The notes under the pieces were generated by a model. That model was not told the origin of the DNA and did not search any database. It saw only the letters and a program-made list of their open reading frames with translations. Positions 32,605 through 40,798 of a DNA stretch of 64,000 bases are shown in pieces. The translations under genes were made by a program, and so were the position numbers. Positions within the stretch are counted from its first letter, which is position 1. Every line of letters begins with the position of its first letter. The DNA lies in assembly GCA_041690255.1 (NCBI GenBank), contig JAWLHU010000003.1, positions 124,001 to 188,000 on the forward strand, in the 5' to 3' direction. The stretch is from JAWLHU01 sp041690255 (lineage in GTDB: Bacteria > Bacillota > Sulfobacillia > Symbiobacteriales > Symbiobacteriaceae).

Positions 32605-35600
32605 ATGGTACTCGAGACATTTCACCCCGCCGTTCGTGCCTGGTTCGAGGAGCGCTTTGGAAAGCCCAGCCCACCCCAGGAGGAGGGCTGGCCGGTGATC
32701 GGGCGCGGGGAGAACGCCCTGATCCTGGCGCCCACGGGCTCCGGCAAGACGCTGGCCGCCTTCCTCAAGTGCCTGGACACGCTCTACCAGGAGGGGGATT
32801 CGCTCTCACCCGGAGTACAGGTGCTCTATATCTCCCCGCTGAAGGCCCTGAACAACGATATCTACCGTAACCTCGAAGTACCCCTGCAGGGCATTGCGGC
32901 CAAGGCCGCGGAGATGGGCATCACCCTGCCGGTGATCACCTCGGGTATCCGGACCGGCGACACGCCCCAGCGGCAGCGGGCCGCCATGGTGAAGCATCCA
33001 CCGCACGTGCTGATCACCACCCCCGAGTCGCTCTACCTGCTCCTCACCTCCAATGCCCGTCGGATTCTCCAGACGGTCCGCTATATGATTGTAGATGAGA
33101 TCCACGCCATCTCCGGGACCAAGCGAGGGGTTCATCTCTCCCTCTCCCTGGAGCGGCTGGAGGCACTCCTGCCCACGGCCCCTGTCCGAATCGGCCTCTC
33201 GGCCACCCAGCGGCCGCTGGAGGAGATCGCACGCTACCTGGGCGGGGTTGACCGACCTGTCCGGATCATCGACACCGGGAGCCGGAAACAACTCGACCTG
33301 ATGGTTGAAGTACCTATGGCGGACATGCGATTCCTGCCGGAGGGTTCCACCTGGCCACCGATCTACCAGCGCATTCTGGAGCGGGTGTCGGAGCACAAGT
33401 CTACCCTGGTCTTTGTGAACAGCCGCGGACTGGCCGAGCGGTTGACCGACCGGCTGAACGACCTGGCCGGGCGGGAAACCGCCAAGGTGCACCACGGCTC
33501 GGTCAGCCGGGAACGACGGGAGATGGTCGAGGCCGACCTGAAGGCCGGCCGCCTCCCTTGCCTGGTCGCGACCTCATCGCTGGAACTGGGCATTGACGTG
33601 GGGGCGGTCGACCTGGTTATCCAGATCGAGTCGCCCAAGTCGGTCGCCCGGGGCTTACAGCGGGTCGGCCGTGCCGGCCACGTGATCGGAGCGGCCTCCA
33701 AGGGAAGGCTGATCCCCAAGTTCAGGGGCGACCTGTTGGAGACGGCCTGCATCGTCCGGGAGATGAAGCGGGGCCGGGTCGAGGAGACCCATGTGCCGAC
33801 CAACGCGCTGGATGTCCTGGCCCAGCAGATTGTCGCCATGACCGCCATGGACGAGTGGCGGGTAGATGAGTTGCTCGCCCTCCTCCGCCGCTCCTACTGC
33901 TACCGGGATCTCTCCGAGCGCCAGTTGAACACCGTCCTGGAGATGCTCTCCGGCCGGTACCCGTCCGACGAGTTCCGGGAGTTCCGCCCCCGGATCGTCT
34001 GGGACCGGGAGGTCGGTACGATCCGCGGGCGGGAGGGCAGCCGGAGCCTCGCCGTCCTCTCCGGGGGGACGATCCCCGACCGGGGGTACTATGGCGTCTA
34101 CCTGGCCGGGACGGACGTGAAACTGGGCGAGATGGACGAGGAGTTCGTCTACGAGTCCAGGGTGGGCGAGGTCTTTCTCCTGGGAACCAACACCTGGCGG
34201 ATCCAGTCGATCGAGCACGACCGGATCACGGTCTCCGATGCGCTGGGCGCCCAGCCGAAGATGCCCTTCTGGAAGGGCGATGGGCTGGGCCGCCCCTACG
34301 AGATGGGCGTCAACCTGGGCCGGTTCACCCGGGAGGTGGCCGAGCGGTTGAGCGACCCCGCCCTGCCCGCCTGGCTGGAGGCCGAGTGCAACCTGGACCG
34401 GTCCGCCGCCACGAACCTGATCCAGTACCTGAAAGACCAGGTGGATGCGGCGGGCGCCATCCCCACGGACCGGCAGGTCGTGGTGGAACGCTATCAGGAC
34501 GAGGCAGGGGACGCCCGCCTGGTCATCCTTTCCCCCTTCGGCGGGCGGGTCAATCTGGCCTGGTCGATCGTGCTGAAGCGACGCATTCGGCAGTTTGTGG
34601 GAATCGATGCGGAAGTAACGACCAACGATGATGTGATCCACTTCCGCCTGCCAGGGGCGGACCGGCCGGTCGATCTGGCGCAGTTGCTCCGAATCGATCC
34701 GGACGAGGCGATGGAGCTCCTGCTGGAAGAGGTCGGGAACACACCGCTCTTCGGCGCGTACTTCCGCATGAGCGCCGGCCGGGCCCTCGTCCTGCCGCGC
34801 CCCCGCCCCGGGCGCCGCCGCCCCTTCTGGCTCCAGCGCATGAAGGCGGCGGACCTGCTGGAGGTGGCCCGCCGGTATGAGGAGTTCCCCATTGTACTGG
34901 AGACCTACCGCGAGGTCCTGCGCGATGTGCTGGATATGGAAGGGCTCCGCCAGGTGCTGACCAGTCTGCAGGACGGATCCCTCGCCGTGGAGGCGGTGCA
35001 GACCGACGGGCCTTCGCCCATGGCGGCGACGATCTTGCTGCAGTTCGTGGCCGACAACATGTACATGGGCGAGACCCCGCGCGCCGAGCGGCGCGGGGCC
35101 ATGCTCTCGCTGAACCGGGACCTGCTCCGGGAGATCCTGGGGGCTGAACAGTTGCGCGAGCTGCTCGACCCGCGGGCGATTGCGCTGGTGGAGGAGCGCC
35201 TCCAGCGCCGGGCGGAGGCCTGGCGACCCAGGCACGCCGACGAGACCGAGGACCTGCTGCGCCAGTTGGGCGACCTCACTGAGGCCGAGCTGAAGGAGCG
35301 AGGGGTGGATCCAGCGTGGCTGGAACAGCTCGCCCGGGAGCGGCGGGCAGCCCTGGTGAGAGTCCACGGCGAGGAGCGCTGGATCAGCCTCGACGACAGG
35401 GGACTCTATGCCGACCCCGGCGGCAATGCCGGAGCGGTCATCCGCCGGTTTGCCCGCAACCGCGGCCCGTTCCAACCCGAAGCGGTCACCGGCCGGTACG
35501 GTCTGGACAGCGAGACGGTCCACCGCTACCTGAGCGTCCTGCAAGCCGAGGGCCTGATCGTCGCGGGGGAGTATACGCAGGGGGTGACGGGGCGGGAGTA

Positions 35601-36891
35601 CTGCGACCTGGAAGTCCTCCAGCAGATCCACCGCCAGACGCTCAGCCTCCTGCGCCAGGAGGTGGAGCCGGTCACCCCGGAGGTCTATGCCCGCTTCCTC
35701 CTCCAGTGGCAGGAGGTCGGGGCCGGGCGCCAGCCCCGTCCGACGGGCCGGCAGGCGGGGCCCCCCCAGGCCCTGGAGCGGGTGATTGCCCAACTGCAGG
35801 GCCTGCAGCTGCCGGCCGAACTCTGGGAGCGGGAGATCCTGCCCAGCCGGGTCCCGGGCTACCAGCCGCCCTGGCTGGACCAGCTCTGCGCCGCCGGTGA
35901 GCTGCACTGGGCGGCTGGCCCCGGAAGCCGGGTGGCCCTTCACCTGCCGGGGGATCTCCCCGCCTTCGCCTCCCGCTTCGGGGGCGACCCGCCCGCGGGC
36001 CTGACCCCCGAGCGGGAGCGAGTCCTGCATGCCCTCGGCCAGGCCGGGGCCGACTTCCTGGGCGGGATTGCCCGGGCCGCCGGCCTGCCTCCGGCGGCAA
36101 CCCTGGAGGTCCTGTGGGACCTGGCCTGGCTCGGCCTCGTCACCAATGACACATTCGATCCGCTGCGGCAGGCGCTGCGGGTCAGCAAGGCTGCGGCCAA
36201 GCGCGGCAGCCCGCTGGGGCTGCGTGGCGGGACCGGCCGCTGGTGGCTGACCAGCCGGCTCGGGGGCGACCTCCCCGGCCCCGCAGCCGTGGAGAGCTAC
36301 GCCCGGCTCCTGCTCGGACGCTACGGCGTCGTTACCCGCGAAATGGCAGATGCCGACGACTCCCCCTTTCCGTGGGGGGAGGTGCTCCAGACGCTGAAAC
36401 GCATGGAGTGGAAGGGACAGGTGCGGCAGGGCTACTTCGTCGCCGGACTGACAGGGAGCCAGTTCGCCCGGCCCGAGGTGGTCGACCGGCTCCGGCGAGC
36501 CCGCGACGAATCCGGCACGGCCGATGCGCCGACCCTGCTTCCCAGCCTCGACCCGGCCAACCCTTACGGCTCCATCTTCCCGTGGCCGGAGGGGGCGAGG
36601 CTCACCCGCCTTCCCTCCACCTATCTGATCATGGCGAACGGTCTGCCGGTCTTGGGCGTGGAGGCCTTCGGTAAGCGGCTGACACCGCTGGCCCCGCTGG
36701 AGGGCGAGCGACTGAGGGCAGCCCTGGCGACCCTCCCCGCCCTGCTGCGGGCCCCTGCCCCCTTCCGCCCTGTTCGGCGGATCGAGGTCGAGCAGTGGGG
36801 CGATCAGCCGGTTCTGCAGAGTCCCGTTGCCGATCTGCTCTGCGAGATCGGCTTCGAGCGGGCCCCTCGCAAGCTGGTCTACTACCCGTAG
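32605..36891 (+). CDS. Lhr-type large DEAD/DEAH-box helicase
   Basis: A 1428-residue ATP-dependent helicase of the Lhr family, which unwinds nucleic acids. Walker A is LAPTGSGKTLAAF (K48), the DEIH box is VDEIHAISGTKRG, motif III is SATQ and motif VI is LQRVGRAGHVIG, followed by Lhr-specific segments (QIVAMTAMDEW, QSIEHDRITVSDA). The C-terminal third is extended, as in Lhr-type proteins, and is GC-rich in Arg/Pro. ATG 32605 has aggaggag 6 bases upstream; the earlier frame start lacks one. It stands alone, divergent from lrp; a role in DNA or RNA repair is inferred from the family. Confidence 0.93.
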   Translation: MVLETFHPAVRAWFEERFGKPSPPQEEGWPVIGRGENALILAPTGSGKTLAAFLKCLDTLYQEGDSLSPGVQVLYISPLKALNNDIYRNLEVPLQGIAAKAAEMGITLPVITSGIRTGDTPQRQRAAMVKHPPHVLITTPESLYLLLTSNARRILQTVRYMIVDEIHAISGTKRGVHLSLSLERLEALLPTAPVRIGLSATQRPLEEIARYLGGVDRPVRIIDTGSRKQLDLMVEVPMADMRFLPEGSTWPPIYQRILERVSEHKSTLVFVNSRGLAERLTDRLNDLAGRETAKVHHGSVSRERREMVEADLKAGRLPCLVATSSLELGIDVGAVDLVIQIESPKSVARGLQRVGRAGHVIGAASKGRLIPKFRGDLLETACIVREMKRGRVEETHVPTNALDVLAQQIVAMTAMDEWRVDELLALLRRSYCYRDLSERQLNTVLEMLSGRYPSDEFREFRPRIVWDREVGTIRGREGSRSLAVLSGGTIPDRGYYGVYLAGTDVKLGEMDEEFVYESRVGEVFLLGTNTWRIQSIEHDRITVSDALGAQPKMPFWKGDGLGRPYEMGVNLGRFTREVAERLSDPALPAWLEAECNLDRSAATNLIQYLKDQVDAAGAIPTDRQVVVERYQDEAGDARLVILSPFGGRVNLAWSIVLKRRIRQFVGIDAEVTTNDDVIHFRLPGADRPVDLAQLLRIDPDEAMELLLEEVGNTPLFGAYFRMSAGRALVLPRPRPGRRRPFWLQRMKAADLLEVARRYEEFPIVLETYREVLRDVLDMEGLRQVLTSLQDGSLAVEAVQTDGPSPMAATILLQFVADNMYMGETPRAERRGAMLSLNRDLLREILGAEQLRELLDPRAIALVEERLQRRAEAWRPRHADETEDLLRQLGDLTEAELKERGVDPAWLEQLARERRAALVRVHGEERWISLDDRGLYADPGGNAGAVIRRFARNRGPFQPEAVTGRYGLDSETVHRYLSVLQAEGLIVAGEYTQGVTGREYCDLEVLQQIHRQTLSLLRQEVEPVTPEVYARFLLQWQEVGAGRQPRPTGRQAGPPQALERVIAQLQGLQLPAELWEREILPSRVPGYQPPWLDQLCAAGELHWAAGPGSRVALHLPGDLPAFASRFGGDPPAGLTPERERVLHALGQAGADFLGGIARAAGLPPAATLEVLWDLAWLGLVTNDTFDPLRQALRVSKAAAKRGSPLGLRGGTGRWWLTSRLGGDLPGPAAVESYARLLLGRYGVVTREMADADDSPFPWGEVLQTLKRMEWKGQVRQGYFVAGLTGSQFARPEVVDRLRRARDESGTADAPTLLPSLDPANPYGSIFPWPEGARLTRLPSTYLIMANGLPVLGVEAFGKRLTPLAPLEGERLRAALATLPALLRAPAPFRPVRRIEVEQWGDQPVLQSPVADLLCEIGFERAPRKLVYYP

Positions 36892-37000
36892 GAACCAACA
36901 GGTTGGCCTATTCTTTCCCAGCCCGATCCGGAACAGGGAACCCCTTCGCCACGTCTTCTAGGTGTACCGGCATCGCCGGCTCGAAGGGAGGTTTCGACCC

Positions 37001-37969
37001 ATGGGATTCACGCTTCGCCCCGTTACTCCAGCCGACTACCCCCGCATGGTGGAGATCATCAACAGCCAAGTCCCGGAGCCCATTCAACTGGCCGACCTGG
37101 TCCGGGAGGACGAGACGCGCAACCCAGACGACCCGTTCTTCCGCATGGGGGCCGCCGACGAGGAGGACCGCCTGATCGGCTACGTGGTAACCGAGGGCGG
37201 ATCAGGTCACCGTCCCGGCGAGTTCTGGTGCCGGGTGCGGGTCCACAACGACCACCAGCGGCAGGGCATCGGCAGCGCCCTCTTCGGAAAGCTGCTCGAC
37301 TACGTTCGCTCCCAGGGGGCGACCCGCCTGGAATCCTCCGTCATGGAGGCGACGCCGGAGGCCTATGCCTGGGCCCAGCGGTACGGCTTCGTCAAGGAGT
37401 ACGACCTCTTCGAATCCACGCTCGACCTGCGGACCTTTGACCCCGCGCCCTTCCAGGAGGCGATCGCCAGGGTGGAGGCCAGCGGTATCCGATGGACAAC
37501 CCTCGCCGCCGAAATGGCGGGCAAGGATCGGGACGAGCTCTTCCGGCGGTACCATCGCTTCACCTTCGAACTGGGGCGGGATGTACCGGGCGCCAGCGAC
37601 CGGCCGGAGTACCCGTATGATCTGTGGCGGAAGTGGGTGGACACCGACCCCAACTGGAAGCCGGAACTGGTGCTGCTGGCAGCCAGGGGCGAGCAGTGGG
37701 CGGCCCTCTGCCACCTCTTCCCCCAACTGAACGGCAGCCTCTACAACAGCTTCACCGCCGTCCATCCTGACTTCCGGGGCCATGGTCTGGCGCTTGCCCT
37801 GAAGGTGAAGGGGCTTGAGGTCGGGAAGAGCCTGGGCGCCCCCTACATTCGCACCAACAATCACTCGGTCAACCAGCCCATGCTGGCGGTCAACCGGAAG
37901 CTCGGCTACAAGCCGGAGCCGGGACTCTACCTAATCGCCGCCAAGCTCACCCCATCGGAGGATGCCTGA
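37001..37969 (+). CDS. Tandem GNAT N-acetyltransferase, copy 1
   Basis: A 322-residue protein with two GNAT-like domains. The acetyl-CoA loop of the first is RVHNDHQRQGIGSALF and of the second VHPDFRGHGLALALK. Such proteins transfer an acetyl group to an amine; the substrate is unknown. ATG 37001 has gggaggt 8-9 bases upstream. Its TGA overlaps the ATG of a close paralogue (TGATG), so the pair is one operon and probably arose by tandem duplication. Confidence 0.85.
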   Translation: MGFTLRPVTPADYPRMVEIINSQVPEPIQLADLVREDETRNPDDPFFRMGAADEEDRLIGYVVTEGGSGHRPGEFWCRVRVHNDHQRQGIGSALFGKLLDYVRSQGATRLESSVMEATPEAYAWAQRYGFVKEYDLFESTLDLRTFDPAPFQEAIARVEASGIRWTTLAAEMAGKDRDELFRRYHRFTFELGRDVPGASDRPEYPYDLWRKWVDTDPNWKPELVLLAARGEQWAALCHLFPQLNGSLYNSFTAVHPDFRGHGLALALKVKGLEVGKSLGAPYIRTNNHSVNQPMLAVNRKLGYKPEPGLYLIAAKLTPSEDA

Positions 37970-38925
37970 TGTTCACCATGCGCCCCAGCACAGAGCATGA
38001 CATCCCACGGATGGTCGCCATCCTGAACGCCCAGATGACCGAACCGCAGACCGTGGAGGACTACCGGCGCGGGGATCGGAACCGCCCTGCGACCGACATC
38101 TTCCTGCGGCTGGTCGCCGAGGATGAGGCGGGCCAGGTCGCTGCGTTCGGTGTCGCCCACCACGAAGCCTTCCACCATCCGGGGGAGTTCTTCATCCGGA
38201 TCCGGGTCGATGCGCCCTACCAGGGCAAGGGAATCGGCACGGCCCTCCTGGAGCGCCTGGAGGCGTTCACCCGCGAGCACGGGGGAACCAAGTTCGAGAG
38301 CGGGATCCGTGAGCAGGATGTCGAGGCCTACGAGTGGTGTCTCCGCAGGGGCTTCAAGAGCTACAACCTGCTGCGGGAGTCCACCCGGACCCTGGCCGAT
38401 TGGGACCCGACCCCCTTCCAGGAGGCCGTCGAGCGGGTGAAGGCCACCGGCTTCCGCTTCGCCACCCTGGCCGAGGAGATGGAGGGCAAGGAGTACGAGG
38501 CCTGTATGCGCCAGTACTTCAAGGTCTTCCTCCCCATGGTTCGTGATATCCCCGGCAACGAGGAGCGGCCCGATCCTCCCTTTGAGGATTGGATCACCCA
38601 TGTGAAAGATGACCCCGGCTGGAAGCCGGAGCGGTGCCTGCTGGCGATCGATACAGCAAGCGGTACCTGGGCAGCCGTGGCGAACATCTACCGGCGGTCG
38701 AACGGGGTCCTCTACAACGACTTCACCGGCGTCGCCCGGGACTACCGGGGCCGCAGTCTCACCCTGGCCCTGAAGGTGGAGTCGCTCAACCTGGCCAAAC
38801 GGCTGGAGGCACCCTATATTCGGACGAACAACCTCGCCAACAATCCCCGCATCCTCGCGGTCAACCAGCGGCTCGGCTACATTGCCGCTCCCGGTCACCA
38901 TCTGGTCGAAAAGCATCTGATATAA
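37969..38925 (+). CDS. Tandem GNAT N-acetyltransferase, copy 2
   Basis: A 318-residue paralogue of the upstream gene. Equivalent loops are RVDAPYQGKGIGTALL in the first domain and VARDYRGRSLTLALK in the second, so the second domain has a weakened acetyl-CoA loop (R-S-L in place of R-G-H-G-L). The shared pattern NNLANNPRILAVNQRLGY near the C-terminus confirms homology. It overlaps copy 1 by one base and is followed by a terminator. Confidence 0.85.
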   Translation: MFTMRPSTEHDIPRMVAILNAQMTEPQTVEDYRRGDRNRPATDIFLRLVAEDEAGQVAAFGVAHHEAFHHPGEFFIRIRVDAPYQGKGIGTALLERLEAFTREHGGTKFESGIREQDVEAYEWCLRRGFKSYNLLRESTRTLADWDPTPFQEAVERVKATGFRFATLAEEMEGKEYEACMRQYFKVFLPMVRDIPGNEERPDPPFEDWITHVKDDPGWKPERCLLAIDTASGTWAAVANIYRRSNGVLYNDFTGVARDYRGRSLTLALKVESLNLAKRLEAPYIRTNNLANNPRILAVNQRLGYIAAPGHHLVEKHLI

Positions 38926-38930
38926 AGCCA

Positions 38931-38961
38931 AAGGCCCGCCGGGACTAACCCAGCGGGCCTT
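38931..38961. terminator. Hairpin terminator between GNAT pair and YtxJ-type gene
   Basis: aaggcccgc / gcgggcctt with a 13-base loop, followed by cttct on the plus strand. It serves the GNAT operon and the convergent redox gene. Confidence 0.8.
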
Positions 38962-38964
38962 CTT

Positions 38965-39312
38965 CTATGCTCTAGTGACCGCCTCTTTCAGGGCTGCTGC
39001 GGTGATCCCGCCGTGCGAGTCGTGCCAGACCACCCGGCCCCCCTTGAGCAGGAGCGCCTGCGGTGACTGATGAGCCACCCCCACCCGGTCAGAGAAGGCC
39101 CGCGAGACCGGGCGCTCCTCGATCACCCGAACCCAGAAGTGTGCCGCCTGCTCGGCCTCCGGCATGCGGAGGAAGGAGTCCCACTCACGGTGGGCACGTG
39201 CCGAGATCGGTCAGGCGGTCGAGTGCTTGAAGACGAGAACGGGCCGGCGGTGCGACTCCGCCAGGGCCGCATCCAGATCCGACATGGAAAGCATCTGCGT
39301 GAGATCAGCCAC
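38965..39312 (-). CDS. ytxJ: YtxJ-type bacilliredoxin with probable selenocysteine (TGA at 39211-39213)
   Basis: A thioredoxin-fold protein of the monothiol bacilliredoxin YtxJ family, which would reduce S-bacillithiolated protein. Read through the in-frame TGA it has 115 residues. The N-terminal part (RRPVLVFKHSTA) ends at TGA and continues PISARAHREWDSFL, then VRVIEERPVSRAF, SPQALLLKGGRVVWHDSH and GITAAALKEAV. YtxJ proteins have Cys at exactly the TGA position (KHST-x-C-PIS), so TGA probably encodes selenocysteine (U34). GTG 39312 has agaggggg about 8 bases upstream. A hairpin fitting the bacterial SECIS model lies 3' of the TGA (39180-39194). If read as a stop, the gene is two fragments. 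Sec tRNA and selA/B/D were not in this window. Confidence 0.8.
39180..39210 (-). promoter_or_regulatory. Probable bSECIS element downstream of the TGA codon
   Basis: Read on the minus strand, the 16 bases after TGA lead to the perfect 5-bp stem CCCAC / GTGGG with the apical loop CGTGA. The loop begins 21 bases after TGA and has G within its first two bases, both as expected of the bacterial SECIS consensus. A second hairpin (CCTCCG / CGGAGG) lies too far downstream. Confidence 0.6.
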
Positions 39313-39507
39313 GGGTCGTTCCCCCTCTGTGATCGCCAGAACTTCTGGAGTTGTGACGGGAAGGAGACCGGGCCGGATACCCCCGCCGGGCCTGGGAAGA
39401 GGATTTCCCCTGCGGCTGCAGAAGATTCCAGATAGAATATTTCGCCCGGATGATTGTGCCACCGGCAGCCCCCTTCCCATAAACTGGCCTGACACGGAGG
39501 GATGGAC

Positions 39508-40785
39508 GTGGCTCTCACCGCCACCGCCACCGGCCCGGCCCCGCGACGCCGGCTCAGCGCCATGGAACACTTCTGGATGAACCTCTTCTGGTTCGCGCAT
39601 AACCTGCACTGGGTCGCCCTCATGTCGATCGTGATCCCCAGTCAGGTGGAGAAGTTCCTGGGCAACAAGGAGACCAACCTCTCCCTGGTCGTTGTCTGGG
39701 GCACCCTGGTGGCTGTGCTGGTCCATCCGTGGGCCGGGGCCGTCTCCGACCGGGTGAAGAGCCGCTTCGGTCGCCGCCGCCCCTTCCTGCTCTGGGCCAC
39801 GATCCCGAACATCCTCGGCCTGCTCTACATGGCGACAACCGACTCGCTCCTCGCCATGTCCGTCGCCTTTATCCTGGTCCAGCTGGCCAACAACATCGCC
39901 AACAGCCCGTATGTGGCGATCATCGCGGATCGGGTGCCCGAGGAGCAGCGCGGGACCGCATCTGGCTGGTTCGGCTTCATGACCGTGCTCGGCACGATCG
40001 CCGGCGCCGGCATTGCCGGCTCCCTCCTCGACAAGACCGCACCCGTGGAGGTCTACCGGCAGCAGTTGCTCCTGGTCTATGGGATCATCGCCACCGTGCA
40101 GATCATCGCCGTGCTGCTCACCTGGTTCATGGTGAAGGAGGAACCGTCCGAAGGAGCGCCCGCCCTCACCTGGCAGGAGTACAAGGGGCTCTTCTGGCTC
40201 GATCATCGGAAGTACCCCGACTTCGCCTGGGTCTACTTGACCCGTTTCCTCGTCCAGCAGGGGCAGTGGGCGATCTTCTACTACCTTCAGTACTACTTCG
40301 AAGATGTGATGCACCTGCCCGGTGAGAAGACGGTCTTTACCTTCACCGCCGCCTGTATGATCGCCGCTGCCGGGACGGTCCTGGTCTCGGGCAGCCTCTC
40401 CGATCGCCACGGCCGCAAGCTGATGGTCTATATCGCCGGGGCGATGATGACCCTGGTGGCGCTCCTCTTCATCTTCCTTCCCTTCCCCGCCCTCGTGCTG
40501 CCCGCCGGCATTCTCTTCGGCCTGGGCTGGGGCGCCTTCACGAGTGTCGACCAGGCGCTGGCGACCGACGTGCTGCCCAACAAGGAGGATTACGGGAAGG
40601 ATATGGGGATCTGGCAGGTCGCCTCGATCCTGCCCCAGATCACCGGTATTCTCCTCGGCGGCCTGCTGCTCACCTTCCTGCGCACCCTCCCGAACCAGAT
40701 GGGCTACAGCGCCCTCATGGCCATGACCACGCTCTTCTTCGGCCTTGGCACATACTTCATCCACAAGGTCAAAGGGGTCCGTTGA
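39508..40785 (+). CDS. GPH/MFS-type sugar transporter
   Basis: A 425-residue transporter with about 12 membrane helices. The loop AVSDRVKSRFGRRRPFLLWAT matches the GPH/MFS symporters, and FWMNLFWFAHNLHW opens the first helix. GTG 39508 is chosen since ggaggg lies 6 bases upstream; the ATG at 39502 overlaps that site. The next gene, an alpha-galactosidase, starts 13 bp after its stop, so an alpha-galactoside (melibiose, raffinose) is a sensible substrate by context. Confidence 0.9.
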   Translation: MALTATATGPAPRRRLSAMEHFWMNLFWFAHNLHWVALMSIVIPSQVEKFLGNKETNLSLVVVWGTLVAVLVHPWAGAVSDRVKSRFGRRRPFLLWATIPNILGLLYMATTDSLLAMSVAFILVQLANNIANSPYVAIIADRVPEEQRGTASGWFGFMTVLGTIAGAGIAGSLLDKTAPVEVYRQQLLLVYGIIATVQIIAVLLTWFMVKEEPSEGAPALTWQEYKGLFWLDHRKYPDFAWVYLTRFLVQQGQWAIFYYLQYYFEDVMHLPGEKTVFTFTAACMIAAAGTVLVSGSLSDRHGRKLMVYIAGAMMTLVALLFIFLPFPALVLPAGILFGLGWGAFTSVDQALATDVLPNKEDYGKDMGIWQVASILPQITGILLGGLLLTFLRTLPNQMGYSALMAMTTLFFGLGTYFIHKVKGVR

Positions 40786-40798
40786 GGAGGTCTGCTCC

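Noticed and set aside
33655..36030. A 791-codon minus-strand frame over the helicase gene
   Set aside because: Shadow of the Lhr-type gene; no domain, start or context.
39123..39160. The second hairpin (CCTCCG/CGGAGG) as the SECIS element
   Set aside because: Its loop begins about 45 bases after TGA, beyond the normal bacterial range; the nearer hairpin fits better.
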